DNA of 42,332 bases, from assembly GCA_963702495.1 (NCBI GenBank), contig CAVPDA010000008.1, forward strand, positions 1 through 42,332, given 5' to 3'. The notes below the pieces were generated by a model. The model made no database searches. It worked only from the letters and a program-made list of their open reading frames with translations, and had not been told where the DNA came from. This stretch comes from CAVPDA01 sp963702495 (GTDB lineage Bacteria; Pseudomonadota; Gammaproteobacteria; Burkholderiales; Rhodocyclaceae). Shown here piece after piece: positions 13,723 to 22,594 of the stretch. Position 1 is the first letter of the stretch. Every line of letters starts with the position of its first letter. A program made the position numbers and the translations under genes.

Positions 13723-15207
13723 TCATGGGGATTCCACGACGCGGCAGCGCACCAACTGGAAATCAGCACCCCGCTCCACCAACTCGACCAGCACGAGGCC
13801 AAACGTCGTTCCCAGCACAGCACAGGGAATCGACCCCTCCCAGTTCTCTCCGGTTTCGCGCAGGAGCAGGCGCACCGTATCACCCTCCTCCGGCGGATCG
13901 AGCAGCAGGGCGTCGACCGGGCCATCCCGCCCGAGGGTAACGGCAATCGCATTCTTCGACAGCGTCTCCACGCCCGCCAAGCCGCGCGTCTCGCTCTCGC
14001 GCGACGCCCGTCTCACGACACCGACGATCCAGTCGTGGCTGCCCTCCAACTGGAAACCGAGCAAGGTGCCGATGCGCAATTGTTTCTCGGGTTCGAGCGG
14101 TATGCGTGCGCGAAAACCGCCGAGGCTGACGTCTTCGATGGTCCATTTCTTGGTCATGCTCTGCGCCAGTGCCGGCCAGACCAGACAGCGGCGAATCGTG
14201 TCCAATCCGCTCACTGCCGTAACCTGCATCCGCGCTCTGTACCGCCCGTACTCGCGCTTGCGCGGCTGCTCCGCCCATTGCGCCGCCAGGTGGCGGACCA
14301 CAGGCAGGATCATTTGCGGGGACTGGTAGCGCGCCACCTCCATGTCATGGGGAAGCTCTCCCCGCTCCAGCGTTTCCTGCAGCTGCTGCAGCCGCCTCAG
14401 TGCCCCTACCGTGCTGAAGTACACGCGCGACAGGCTGGGTTCGAGCTTGCTGACGATGCGGCTGGGGGAACTGCGCCGTTCCGGGTCGATGGAGTAGGCG
14501 AAGCCGGCGTGCGGTTCGGTCGTGATCTCGAACCATTCGCGCAGGTGCGCGATCAGCAAGCCAGCAATCTCGATCTCGAACGGCAGCAAACTGTCCGTGG
14601 CCGAAACCTGGAACACCAGGGCACACAGATACTCGCGTTCAACGTTCGTCTGTTCGCGGTCGCCGGGATAGACGCTGATCTCCCGCCGCACATAGCCGTT
14701 GTCGAGGGCATACAGGTAGGCGCGACCGACGTTCTGCCAGAACAGGTCCGACACCGGCCAATAGCGGTACTGGCTCCACTGCAGGCGCACCGCATAGGCA
14801 CGCAGCAGTCGCACCGTGAGGCGCGTGAGCTCGACGCGATTGGATTCCGGCCGTTCCGAGGACTGCGCGAAATCGGCGAGGCAGGCACTGTAGGTCACCC
14901 CAAGCTGCGCCCAGAAGCCACGGCTGGCGCGCCACAGGTTCAACGCGTCGCGTTCGGCCAGATGCGGCGTGGTGAGATAAACGCGGCCGAGCGCCCGCGC
15001 CGGACGCTGCGCGGCATTGTCGATCTGGAGCATCAGCGCCGACCGCACGGCAAACGGAATCCCGTGGGCGTCGGACAGGGATTTGAACCAGTCCGTCGCC
15101 TCTTTCAGCGCGGCCAGCGATTCGCCGCTCGCCAGCCGTCTGAGGACACGCTCGCGCTCCTTCTCGTCGCTCAGCGGATGGCTGGTCTTGACGGAAAACA
15201 GGCCCAA
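13723..15207 (-). CDS. PilZ-like domain protein, 494 aa
   Basis: A long helical N-terminal region (about residues 1-355) is followed by a beta-rich segment, WTIEDVSLGGFRARIPLEPE to GLAGVETLSKN (about 360-430). It has the D-x-S-x-G-G core seen in PilZ domains, which often bind cyclic di-GMP. The upstream Arg-x3-Arg-type motif expected in canonical binders is unclear (RRCLVWPALAQ may stand in), so ligand binding is uncertain. There is no signal peptide or membrane helix. The gene is next to a nucleotide cyclase, giving a possible second-messenger neighbourhood, but 330 bp separate them. I would call it a conserved protein of betaproteobacteria with a PilZ-like C-terminus. Confidence 0.6.
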   Translation of the reverse strand: MGLFSVKTSHPLSDEKERERVLRRLASGESLAALKEATDWFKSLSDAHGIPFAVRSALMLQIDNAAQRPARALGRVYLTTPHLAERDALNLWRASRGFWAQLGVTYSACLADFAQSSERPESNRVELTRLTVRLLRAYAVRLQWSQYRYWPVSDLFWQNVGRAYLYALDNGYVRREISVYPGDREQTNVEREYLCALVFQVSATDSLLPFEIEIAGLLIAHLREWFEITTEPHAGFAYSIDPERRSSPSRIVSKLEPSLSRVYFSTVGALRRLQQLQETLERGELPHDMEVARYQSPQMILPVVRHLAAQWAEQPRKREYGRYRARMQVTAVSGLDTIRRCLVWPALAQSMTKKWTIEDVSLGGFRARIPLEPEKQLRIGTLLGFQLEGSHDWIVGVVRRASRESETRGLAGVETLSKNAIAVTLGRDGPVDALLLDPPEEGDTVRLLLRETGENWEGSIPCAVLGTTFGLVLVELVERGADFQLVRCRVVESP

Positions 15208-15445
15208 GTTCGCTTTACTCCCTCACGCTTCGGTGTGATCTCTGTTTGCAGCCCATCCCGGGAAGTCACGAAACGTCGCCATGACAAGCCCGTCGACGTC
15301 CCGGCCCGACCGATCAGCGGATGATGACACAAAGATCCCGGCAGGAGCAGCGCCCGCCGGAGTTGCACCCGGCGCTCGCCCGCGACGGGCGATGGGATGG
15401 CCCGGACGCAGGACGCGTAGCCGCCCCGCGTCGCGGGACCGGGCC

Positions 15446-15955
15446 TCACTCGACCTTGATGGTCAGCTTCGCGGGCTCGCCCGGAGCGGCCTTGGGCAGT
15501 TCGATCTTCAGCACACCGTTGCGGTAACTCGCACCGGCCTTGTCGGCCAGCACCGGCACCGGCAGCGGCACCACCCGCCGGAAACTGCCGTAGGCACATT
15601 GCAGGATTCGCCAGCGCCCTTCCGTGCTCTCGCGCTCGAAGCGCTTCTCGCCACGGACGATGAGGGCGTCGTCCCGCACATCGATCGCGAAATCCTCTTT
15701 CTCCATGCCGGGCACCTCCAGGCGCACGACCAGCCGCTTGTCGTCCTCGAACACATCACCGCCCAGCATCGACCAGCCATGGGACGGCAGATAGGCGTCG
15801 TCATCGACCTCGCCCTTGGCTGGCAATTGGGCGTCCTCCCCCGGCTTGAAGCGGGTCAGCGCGCCGGCGGCGGAGGCGCGCAGGCGCTGCCAGCCATCGG
15901 CCACCGAATCCCACAGGGAGCTGAAGCTCTGCTTGAGTTCGTCCAGTTTCATCAT
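15446..15955 (-). CDS. Small heat-shock protein, Hsp20 family (third in row)
   Basis: This 169-aa alpha-crystallin-type ATP-independent holdase has its ACD at about residues 65-169. The domain includes RLVVRLEVPGMEKEDFAIDV and the GVLKIELPK signature before the end. The N-terminal part is longer than in its two upstream neighbours and contains an amphipathic helix (LKQSFSSLWDSVADGWQRLR). The start is one of two adjacent ATGs (15955 or 15952) after gaggttc; upstream codons give an Arg-rich non-coding-like extension. It lies 51 bp after the middle paralogue in the same transcription unit. The C-terminal I-x-I tail motif is only weakly present (TIKVE). Confidence 0.92.
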   Translation of the reverse strand: MMKLDELKQSFSSLWDSVADGWQRLRASAAGALTRFKPGEDAQLPAKGEVDDDAYLPSHGWSMLGGDVFEDDKRLVVRLEVPGMEKEDFAIDVRDDALIVRGEKRFERESTEGRWRILQCAYGSFRRVVPLPVPVLADKAGASYRNGVLKIELPKAAPGEPAKLTIKVE

Positions 15956-16006
15956 GAACCTCGCCGCATTGACTCGTCGCCCCCGTTGCCGGGGGCGTGT
16001 CCGCAC

Positions 16007-16387
16007 TCAATCCACCTTGATCTCGATCCGGCGCGGCTGCGCGTGCTCGGCCTTGGGAATGCGCAGCGTCAGGACGCCCTGATTCAATTCGGCGGATACC
16101 TTGGCGGGATCCAATTCCTTGCTCAGAGTGAACACCCGCCGGAAGCGCGGCAGGCTCACTTCGGCGTGGCTGGCCTCCATGCCTTCCGGAATGGCGAGAC
16201 CGACCTCGCCTTCGATGGTGAGGGTATCGGCCTCCACCTGCAGGCTGAGCTTGTCCTTGGGCACGCCCGGCAGGTCCGCGTACAGGGTGATGCCGGTGCT
16301 GTCCTCGATCACATCCACCGGCGGCATCAGCGCAGCCTCGCTGGAGGCGGCGTGGGTTTCCTTGGTGACGGCAGTTTTTTCACTCAT
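16007..16387 (-). CDS. Small heat-shock protein, Hsp20 family (second in row)
   Basis: This is a 126-aa holdase of the alpha-crystallin family. A short Ala/Ser/Thr-rich arm precedes the domain, which starts at PPVDVIEDSTGITLYADLPG (about residue 22). The sequence continues with VSLPRFRRVFTLSKELDPAK and the family signature GVLTLRIPK, ending with an I-x-I tail (RRIEIKV). It lies 15 bp from the first paralogue and is clearly co-transcribed with it. It is shorter than classical Hsp20 and resembles the HspC/Hsp20 paralogues found as pairs in betaproteobacteria. It likely acts with its neighbours as mixed oligomers that hold unfolded proteins. Confidence 0.93.
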   Translation of the reverse strand: MSEKTAVTKETHAASSEAALMPPVDVIEDSTGITLYADLPGVPKDKLSLQVEADTLTIEGEVGLAIPEGMEASHAEVSLPRFRRVFTLSKELDPAKVSAELNQGVLTLRIPKAEHAQPRRIEIKVD

Positions 16388-16402
16388 GATTTCCGCTCCC
16401 GA

Positions 16403-16840
16403 TCATTGGATGGCGATGCGACGCGGCTGGGCCGACTCCCGGCGCTTTATGCTGATGTGAAGCACGCCGTCCCGATAGGCGGCGGACACGGCGTTGGGAT
16501 CGACATCGTCGGGCAGGCTTACGACCCGGCTGAAGCGGCCGGCGTAGCGCTCATTGATGTGGACAGCCGCCTTCGCATCCGGCGCCGGCAGGCCGGCCTT
16601 GCGCTCGCCGGAGATGGTCAGCACGCCGCGGTCCAGGCTCACCTCGAGGGCGGCGGGATCCATGCCCGGCGCGAAAGCATAGATTTCCACCGATTGGGGC
16701 GTGCCCCCCACGTTCAGGGCCGGAAAGCCGCCGCGCCCGAAACCGCGGATGCTGGGGGACAGATCGAATGCCTGCTGCATCTCGCGCTGCAGGCGATCCA
16801 GTTCGGCGAACACGTCGCGGGAAAACAGCGATCGATACAT
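16403..16840 (-). CDS. Small heat-shock protein, Hsp20 family (first in row)
   Basis: This 145-aa protein leads a three-gene Hsp20 operon. The N-terminal arm (SLFSRDVFAELDRLQREMQQ) is typical of class A bacterial sHsps. The crystallin domain runs from about residue 45 with VEIYAFAPGMDPAALEVSLD and ends with GVLHISIKRRE, followed by an I-x-I tail (RRIAIQ). The ATG at 16840 is preceded by ggaggt. A possible heat-shock promoter lies at 16905-16933. Three non-identical paralogues in a row suggest division of labour rather than recent duplication. Confidence 0.93.
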   Translation of the reverse strand: MYRSLFSRDVFAELDRLQREMQQAFDLSPSIRGFGRGGFPALNVGGTPQSVEIYAFAPGMDPAALEVSLDRGVLTISGERKAGLPAPDAKAAVHINERYAGRFSRVVSLPDDVDPNAVSAAYRDGVLHISIKRRESAQPRRIAIQ

Positions 16841-16904
16841 TGCGGATACCTCCGTTCAGGTTGAGTCGAACGCCGCAGCGCACGCCGCAGCGCATCTGCT
16901 TCCT

Positions 16905-16933
16905 AAAGTTGGATCGCTCCCGAAAATTTCAAT
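16905..16933 (-). promoter_or_regulatory. Possible sigma-32-type promoter of the hsp20 operon
   Basis: On the minus strand ATTGAAA (complement at 16927-16933) is followed after 14 bp by CCAACTTT (16905-16912). It resembles the heat-shock consensus CTTGAAA-N13-15-CCCCATNT in the -35 box but only partly in the -10. It lies about 65 bp before the first Hsp20 start. Confidence 0.4.
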
Positions 16934-17026
16934 GGCCTGCGCGTCGGCAATTTGCAGCCGGCTGGACGGAACGACATGTCAGCCGGGCGACCAACGTCGC
17001 GAGCCGCGGTACGGACGCCGGGACTT

Positions 17027-17043
17027 GGCGGGCATGGCCCGCC
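17027..17043. repeat. REP-like palindrome
   Basis: A perfect 7-bp inverted repeat, ggcgggc-atg-gcccgcc, is followed by ctacg. This form is typical of dispersed intergenic palindromes in proteobacteria. Only one copy is in this window. The remainder of the 340-bp space (16841-17181) between the Hsp20 operon and tRNA-Ala shows no gene. Confidence 0.45.
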
Positions 17044-17181
17044 CTACGAAAACACTGTGGAAGTTCGATACCGAATCGGCCTGCTGCCGAATGCTGACCT
17101 GGCCTTGCTGCGCTGCGCCCGCCAACTCGACGCCTGGCTAGCCGGACATCGCGGGCCAAAGGCCGACCCGCGTGGGTTGGG

Positions 17182-17257
<76 letters not shown>

Positions 17258-17332
17258 ACGAAAGAGACGCGAATTATAAGGACCGACCGTGGCTTTGTAA
17301 AGAAAACCCCGGCCCGGTCCGCAGACGACCCC

Positions 17333-18745
17333 TCACAGCACCTTGCCCGGATTCATCAGGTTGTGCGGGTCGAGGGCACGTTTCACCGCCCGCATCAGGT
17401 CCATCTCCACCTCGCTCTTGTAGCGCAGAATCTCGCCGCGCTTGAGCTGGCCGAGGCCGTGTTCGGCACTGATGCTGCCGCCCAGGCTCGCCACGATGTC
17501 ATGGACGATGCGGTTGGCCTGGGGCGTGAGGGCGATGAACTCGGCGTTGGCCCCCGCTTGCGGCTGCGACAGGTTGTAGTGGAGGTTGCCGTCGCCGACG
17601 TGCCCGAAGGCGACGATGCGCACGCCGGGAAAGGCCCGCGCCAGTGCCGTGTCGGCACGTGCGATGAACTCGGGGATGCGGCTCACCGGCACGGCAATGT
17701 CGTGCTTGATGCTGATGCCCTCGATCTTCTGCGCCTCGGAGATGTTCTCCCGCAGACGCCAGAAGTCCTGGGCTTGGGCCAGGCTGCGCGCCACCGCGGC
17801 GTCGGCCACGCGGCCCGACTCCATCTCCTCCGCCAGCGCCGCCTCCAGCGCGGCCGCGATATCCACATCCGGCAGCGACTCCCCGGCCTCGATCAGCAGG
17901 CTCCAGGGCGACGCGCCGGGCAGCGGCGGACGAGCGCGCGGAATGTTCTTCAGCACCAGTTCCAGGGCGCTGCGGCCGATCAGTTCGAAGGCGGTGATGC
18001 GTTCGCCGAAGCGCGAGCGCATGCGCGACAGCAGATCCACCGCCATCGCCAGCGAATCCACCGCCAGCCATGCAACGGCGCTCGCCTTCGGCCGCGGAAA
18101 CAGCTTGAGCACCGCCGCCGTGATGATGCCCAGCGTGCCTTCGGCGCCGATGAACAGATGCTTCAGATCGTAGCCGGTGTTGTCCTTGCGCAGGCCGCGC
18201 AGGCCGTCCCACAGGCGGCCGTCGGGCAGCACCACTTCGAGGCCGAGCGTGAGCTCCCGCGTGTTGCCGTAGCGCAGCACATGGACGCCGCCGGCATTGG
18301 TGGACAGATTGCCGCCGATCTCGCAACTGCCCTCGGCGGCGAGGCTCAGGGGAAACAGCCGATCCGCTTCTGCAGCCGCTTCCTGCACCTGCTTCAGAGT
18401 GCATCCGGACTCGACCGTGATGGTGTTGTTCGTGGCATCGATCGCGCGCACGCGCTGCAGCCGCCCGAGGTGGATGACCACGGCCCGGCCCGAGCCGTCC
18501 GCCGTCGCACCGCCGCACAGCCCGGTGTTGCCGCCCTGCGGCACCATCGGCACGCCTTCTGCGGCGAGCAGTTTCACTACCCCCACCACCTCCCCGGTGC
18601 TGCCGGGCCGGACCACGCAGCGCGCGCTGCCGCGGTAGCGTCCGCGCCAGTCCGCCAGATGGGGCGCCATCCCTTGCGCATCGGCGACCACGGCGGTCTC
18701 GCCCAGCAGCGCACGCAGCCTGCCAATCAGGCTGTCGCCGTTCAT
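17333..18745 (-). CDS. FAD-linked oxidase, GlcD / D-2-hydroxyacid dehydrogenase type
   Basis: This 470-aa flavoprotein belongs to the PCMH-type FAD-binding family, which oxidises 2-hydroxyacids such as D-lactate, glycolate or D-2-hydroxyglutarate. The N-terminal FAD domain has the phosphate-binding PQGGNTGLCGGATADGSG (about residues 70-87), GGNLSTNAGGVHVLRYGNTR and GAEGTLGIITA. The C-terminal oxidase domain has FGHVGDGNLHYN and SAEHGLGQLKR, which carry the substrate- and metal-binding His residues. The length is normal. Its ATG overlaps by 4 nt the stop of the patatin gene, so the two are co-transcribed. The exact substrate cannot be told; D-2-hydroxyglutarate or D-lactate are most likely. 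It is cytoplasmic, with electrons probably passed to quinone or an ETF. Confidence 0.88.
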   Translation of the reverse strand: MNGDSLIGRLRALLGETAVVADAQGMAPHLADWRGRYRGSARCVVRPGSTGEVVGVVKLLAAEGVPMVPQGGNTGLCGGATADGSGRAVVIHLGRLQRVRAIDATNNTITVESGCTLKQVQEAAAEADRLFPLSLAAEGSCEIGGNLSTNAGGVHVLRYGNTRELTLGLEVVLPDGRLWDGLRGLRKDNTGYDLKHLFIGAEGTLGIITAAVLKLFPRPKASAVAWLAVDSLAMAVDLLSRMRSRFGERITAFELIGRSALELVLKNIPRARPPLPGASPWSLLIEAGESLPDVDIAAALEAALAEEMESGRVADAAVARSLAQAQDFWRLRENISEAQKIEGISIKHDIAVPVSRIPEFIARADTALARAFPGVRIVAFGHVGDGNLHYNLSQPQAGANAEFIALTPQANRIVHDIVASLGGSISAEHGLGQLKRGEILRYKSEVEMDLMRAVKRALDPHNLMNPGKVL

Positions 18746-19644
18746 CGGATGCCCTCCTCCAGAGCATGGCGGATGGCCGGCAGCATGCGCGCCACCGCGG
18801 CCTGACCTTCGGCGATCGCCTCGCTGCCGCGGTGATAGTCCATCAGGCCAAGCTGCCCCAGTCGCGGCGAGATCAGCACGTCGGCCGGCTCGCCGGCGAG
18901 GCGGCTGCGGGCGATGCGCACCTGCATGATGTTGATGCTGGTGGTCAGCACGCTCACCATGGAGGGCGACTGGCTCGCCTCCGGGTCGGCGCTGTCGGTG
19001 GCCATGCCGAGCCGGCCGAGCACCCGCCGCGTCCAGCTCGCTTCGGTCTCGGCTGGAGCTTCACTCACCGGGCGGCGCAGTCCGCGTCCGACGATGGCGG
19101 AGCCCAGATCCACCGCGATCACCACGTCGGCCCCCATCGCTCGGCACAGCGAGACGGGCACCGGATTCACCAAACCGCCGTCCACGAGGAAGCCGTCTTC
19201 GTGCGCCACCGGCGTGAACAGCCCCGGCAGGGCGATAGACGCGCGCACCGCATGCGCCACGCTGCCCTCGCGCAGCCAAATCTCTCGCCCCGATTCCAGA
19301 TCGGTGGCGACGCAGGCGAAGGGCAGCGGCAGATCGGCGAAGTCACGGTTAACGAAATGCCGCTCGAAGAATTGGATCAGCCGCGCGCCCTTGATCAGGC
19401 CGCCCTTGAGGCTGACGTCGAGCAGCGAGACGACGTCCTGCCAGGTCAGGGAGGAGACCCAGGTCTCCAGCTTGCGCAGGTCGCCGTCGGCATGGACGGC
19501 GCCGACGAACGCACCGATCGAGCAGCCGCCGATGACATCGGGCACGATGCCCTGTTCGGCAAGGGCGCGCACCACGCCGATATGGGCCCAGCCGCGGGCG
19601 GAACCGCTGCCGAGCGCGAGACCGAGTCGGCGCTTGCGCGGCAT
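18742..19644 (-). CDS. Patatin-like phospholipase, RssA family
   Basis: This 300-aa Ser-Asp lipid acyl hydrolase starts at ATG 19644, giving MPRKRRLGLALGSGSARGWA. The frame also runs open upstream but there it overlaps rimO. The oxyanion-hole motif GSGSARG (residues 12-18), nucleophile elbow GCSIGA (Ser42) and catalytic DGG (in GFLVDGGLVNPVPVSL) are all present. Length and organisation match the RssA/YchK-type patatins, not the outer-membrane PlpD type, since no signal peptide or beta-barrel exists. The start lies one base beyond the rimO stop, and the stop overlaps the next gene by 4 nt. Physiological substrate unknown. Confidence 0.9.
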   Translation of the reverse strand: MPRKRRLGLALGSGSARGWAHIGVVRALAEQGIVPDVIGGCSIGAFVGAVHADGDLRKLETWVSSLTWQDVVSLLDVSLKGGLIKGARLIQFFERHFVNRDFADLPLPFACVATDLESGREIWLREGSVAHAVRASIALPGLFTPVAHEDGFLVDGGLVNPVPVSLCRAMGADVVIAVDLGSAIVGRGLRRPVSEAPAETEASWTRRVLGRLGMATDSADPEASQSPSMVSVLTTSINIMQVRIARSRLAGEPADVLISPRLGQLGLMDYHRGSEAIAEGQAAVARMLPAIRHALEEGIR

Positions 19645-19645
19645 G

Positions 19646-20977
19646 CTACGGGGCCAGGCGCGCGAACAAGTCGTGGGTGTCGGAATCGATGACCGTGACG
19701 CGCACCCTGTCGCCGACCGCGAGCGCCTCGCCGTCCGTGACATAGACGAGTCCGTCGATGTCCGGCGCATCGGCTGCCGAGCGGGCCACTGCGCCCTGGT
19801 CGTCGATCTCGTCCACGATGACGTCGATGGCGCGGCCGATCTTGGCCTCCAGGCGCGCCGCGCTGATCGACTCCTGCCGCTCCATCAGGCGGGCGCGGCG
19901 CTCCTCGCGCACCTCTTCCGGTACCATGCCGGGCAGCGCATTGGCCGCCGCGCCCTCCACCGGCGAATAGGCGAAGCAGCCGACGCGGTCCAGTTGCGCT
20001 TCGTCGAGGAAGTCCAGCAGTTCCTCGAACTCCGTCTCGGTCTCGCCGGGAAATCCGGCGATGAAGGTGCTGCGGATCGCGAGATCGGGACAGATGGCGC
20101 GCCACGCCCGCACCCGCGCCAGCACGTTCTCGCTCGAAGCCGGACGCTTCATCAGCTTGAGGATGCGGGCACTGGCATGCTGGAACGGCACGTCCAGGTA
20201 GGGCAGGATCCGGCCCTCCGCCATCAGCGGAATCACGTCATCCACGTGGGGATACGGGTACACGTAATGCAGCCTCACCCACACGCCCAGATCTCCCAGC
20301 GCTTGCGCCAGCTCGTAGAGCCGGGTCTTGATCGGGCGACCGTTCCAGAAGCCGGTACGGTAGCGGATGTTGACGCCGTAGGCGCTGGTGTCCTGGGCGA
20401 TGATCAGCAGTTCCTTGACGCCTGCCTGCACCAGGTTTTCGGCCTCGCGCATCACCTCGTCGAGCGGCCGGCTCACCAGGTCGCCGCGCAGCGACGGAAT
20501 GATGCAGAAGGTGCAGCGGTGGTTGCAGCCCTCCGAAATCTTGAGGTAGGCGTAATGGCCGGGCGTGAGCCGGACACCCTGCGGCGGCACCAGATCGGTG
20601 AACGGATCGTGGGGCTGGGGCAGATGCGCATGGACCGCCTGCAGCACCTCGGCGGCGGCATGGGGGCCGGTGACCGCCAGGACCTGCGGATGGGTGTTGC
20701 GGACGATGTCGCCCTTGGCGCCGAGGCAGCCGGTGACGATGACGCGGCCATTCTCTGCGAGGGCCTCGCCGATGGCATCGAGCGATTCCTCCACCGCCGC
20801 GTCGATGAAGCCGCAGGTATTCACGATCACCAGATCGGCACCGGCGTAGCTCGGAGCAATGGCGTAGCCTTCGCTGCGCAGGCGGGTGAGGATGTTCTCG
20901 GAATCGACCAGGGCCTTGGGACAGCCGAGGGAGACGAAGCCCACCTGCGGCGCCGGGCTTCTTTTAGCGCGAACCAT
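19646..20977 (-). CDS. rimO: Ribosomal protein uS12 methylthiotransferase RimO
   Basis: This 443-aa radical-SAM enzyme adds a methylthio group to the beta-carbon of Asp88/89 in ribosomal protein S12. The N-terminal UPF0004 domain holds Cys19 (SLGCPKALVDSE), Cys55 (NTCGFID) and Cys84 (TGCLGAKGD) for the auxiliary cluster. The radical-SAM motif CNHRCTFC has Cys151, 155 and 158. A TRAM domain closes the protein (about 375-443). SLGCPK and the S12-type sequence LPYLDVPFQHAS distinguish it from MiaB. It is full length and follows phaR on the same strand with a 54-bp gap. Confidence 0.97.
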   Translation of the reverse strand: MVRAKRSPAPQVGFVSLGCPKALVDSENILTRLRSEGYAIAPSYAGADLVIVNTCGFIDAAVEESLDAIGEALAENGRVIVTGCLGAKGDIVRNTHPQVLAVTGPHAAAEVLQAVHAHLPQPHDPFTDLVPPQGVRLTPGHYAYLKISEGCNHRCTFCIIPSLRGDLVSRPLDEVMREAENLVQAGVKELLIIAQDTSAYGVNIRYRTGFWNGRPIKTRLYELAQALGDLGVWVRLHYVYPYPHVDDVIPLMAEGRILPYLDVPFQHASARILKLMKRPASSENVLARVRAWRAICPDLAIRSTFIAGFPGETETEFEELLDFLDEAQLDRVGCFAYSPVEGAAANALPGMVPEEVREERRARLMERQESISAARLEAKIGRAIDVIVDEIDDQGAVARSAADAPDIDGLVYVTDGEALAVGDRVRVTVIDSDTHDLFARLAP

Positions 20978-21031
20978 GCTCGGTCGGGGAATGAGAGGCG
21001 TCCGGCGGTCGTGCGCCGCCGTAATCGGGGA

Positions 21032-21631
21032 CTACTTCTTCTCCGCCTCGGCCTTTTCGGGCGCGGCGGTGTCGCCGTTCGGCTCGGCCGTCGGCGCGAC
21101 GAAGCCGGGGAGCTGGAAGCCCGAAAACAGAGTGCGCGTCTGGTTCTGAATCTGCTCCTGCATCTGCATGAACATCTTCTTGCTCTGCTCCATGTATGCG
21201 CCCATCATGCTCTGCATGGCCGGACCCTGGAAGTTGAGAAACTGGGCCCACAGGTCCTTGCTCATCGGGCTGTTCTCGCCATAGATGGAGCGCGCCTGAT
21301 CCTGCAGCTTCTGCTGCATCTCGCTGAAGGATTTGATGTTGCTTTCCATGTACTTGCCCATCATGCCCTGCATGGCATTGCCGTAGAAGCGGATCATCTG
21401 CGCCAGCAGCGCGCTGGAGAACATGGGTGCGCCGGCGCCTTCCTCCTCCGAGATGATCTGCAGCAGAATGCTGCGCGTCAGATCCTCGTTGGTCTTGGCA
21501 TCCAGAACCTGAAATTCCTCGTGGTGCAGCACCAGGTCCTTGACGTCGGTCAGCGTGATGTAGGCGCTGGTCTTGGTGTCGTAAAGGCGGCGGTTTGGGT
21601 ATTTCTTGATCAGTCTGATCTGTTCCGACAT
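21032..21631 (-). CDS. phaR: PHA synthesis repressor PhaR
   Basis: This 199-aa transcription regulator represses phasin and often its own gene, and senses PHA by binding granules. The DNA-binding PHB_acc_N domain is at the start: IRLIKKYPNRRLYDTKTSAY, then ITLTDVKDLVLHHEEFQVLD. It is followed by Met/Gln-rich PHB_acc repeats (FYGNAMQGMMGKYMESN, then GPAMQSMMGAYMEQSKKM) and a disordered acidic/basic tail. The start at ATG 21631 is preceded by a strong aggaggg; 13 upstream in-frame codons are rejected. The promoter at 21648-21687 contains a TGC-rich palindrome suggesting autoregulation. It is separated from the phaB genes by a terminator. Confidence 0.96.
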   Translation of the reverse strand: MSEQIRLIKKYPNRRLYDTKTSAYITLTDVKDLVLHHEEFQVLDAKTNEDLTRSILLQIISEEEGAGAPMFSSALLAQMIRFYGNAMQGMMGKYMESNIKSFSEMQQKLQDQARSIYGENSPMSKDLWAQFLNFQGPAMQSMMGAYMEQSKKMFMQMQEQIQNQTRTLFSGFQLPGFVAPTAEPNGDTAAPEKAEAEKK

Positions 21632-21647
21632 GGGTCCCCTCCTCGAC

Positions 21648-21687
21648 CTGCGGCAGCGCAATTGCTGCACCGCATTGATTCATTATA
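21648..21687 (-). promoter_or_regulatory. phaR promoter with TGC-rich operator
   Basis: On the minus strand a perfect TATAAT lies at 21682-21687. Just downstream, covering the expected transcription start, is a TGC/GCA-rich inverted sequence centred on GCAATTGC (21648-21674). PhaR proteins are known to bind TGC-rich DNA, so this is a plausible autorepression site. The -35 box is weak. Confidence 0.5.
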
Positions 21688-21694
21688 CACAGAC

Positions 21695-21720
21695 AAAAAA
21701 CCCCGCTGCACGCGGGGTTT
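21695..21720 (-). terminator. Rho-independent terminator after the phaB operon
   Basis: The stem ccccgc/gcgggg is extended by A:T pairs, and on the minus strand a run of six T follows. It lies 25 bp after the stop of the second phaB and separates phaC-phaB-phaB from phaR. Confidence 0.9.
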
Positions 21721-21744
21721 CAGGCCGGGCTCCGGCGCCGTCCG

Positions 21745-22485
21745 TCAGCACATGTGCAGGCCGCCGTTGATGTTGAGGGTCGAACCCGTGATGTAGCCGG
21801 CATGCTCGGAGGCGAGATAGGCGCACAGCTCGCCGATTTCGTCGGGCCGGCCCAGACGCCCCATCGGAATCGTGGCAATGATCTGTTCCCGCACTTCGGG
21901 CTTGATGGCCAGCACCATGTCGGTGCCGATGTATCCGGGCGCGATGGCGTTGACCGTGACGCCCTTGCGCGCCACCTCCTGGGCGATGGCCTTGGTGAAG
22001 CCGAGAATCCCGGCCTTGGCGGCGGAATAGTTGGCCTGGCCGAACTGGCCCCGGACGCCATTCACCGACGAGATGTTGATGACGCGGCCCCAGCCCCGCT
22101 CGGCCATCCCCGGCAACACCTGGTGGGTGACGTTGTAGACCGAGCTCAGGTTGATGTTGATCACCGCATCCCAGTCCGGCTTCTGCATCTTGCGGAACAT
22201 GGCGTCGCGCGTGATGCCGGCATTATTGACCAGCACTTCGACCGGCCCCAGATCGGCCTCGATCTTCTTCACCATGGCGGCGCAGGACTCGTAGTCCGAC
22301 ACATCGCCCTCGCCGGCGTGAAAGTCGAAACCTTCCGCCTTGTTCTGTGCCAGCCACTCGTCCATCTTCGGAAAACCCGGCAGGCAGTTGGCGACGACGG
22401 TGAATCCGCCCTGCGCGAGCGCCCTGCAGATCGCCGTCCCCAAGCCCCCCATGCCACCGGTCACCAGCGCAACTCTTTTCGACAT
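21745..22485 (-). CDS. phaB: Acetoacetyl-CoA reductase (second copy)
   Basis: This 246-aa NADPH-dependent short-chain dehydrogenase reduces acetoacetyl-CoA to (R)-3-hydroxybutyryl-CoA for PHB synthesis. The Rossmann motif is TGGMGGLG, followed by NNAGITRD. The catalytic Ser (NISSVNGVRGQFGQANYSAAK) and Tyr-x3-Lys are present, as is the PhaB-specific end TGSTLNINGGLHM. ATG 22485 follows ggagg at a normal distance. It differs at many positions from the copy just upstream, so the duplication is not recent. Both belong to the phaC operon. The two enzymes may differ in cofactor preference or substrate length. Confidence 0.93.
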   Translation of the reverse strand: MSKRVALVTGGMGGLGTAICRALAQGGFTVVANCLPGFPKMDEWLAQNKAEGFDFHAGEGDVSDYESCAAMVKKIEADLGPVEVLVNNAGITRDAMFRKMQKPDWDAVININLSSVYNVTHQVLPGMAERGWGRVINISSVNGVRGQFGQANYSAAKAGILGFTKAIAQEVARKGVTVNAIAPGYIGTDMVLAIKPEVREQIIATIPMGRLGRPDEIGELCAYLASEHAGYITGSTLNINGGLHMC

Positions 22486-22594
22486 TTTCTGCTTCCTCCC
22501 CACATAAAAAACCGAAATCCGCTCGCTGCCTTGGCCGGAGCAGGGGCAGGTGCGCCGCCACAGACTGGCGCACCCCCGGGCCGGCGAGCGCCCG

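Noticed and set aside
18914..21796. 960-codon plus-strand open frame
   Set aside because: It is antisense to patatin, rimO and phaR, which have clear motifs. Its His/Arg/Asp-rich composition is typical of shadow frames in GC-rich DNA.
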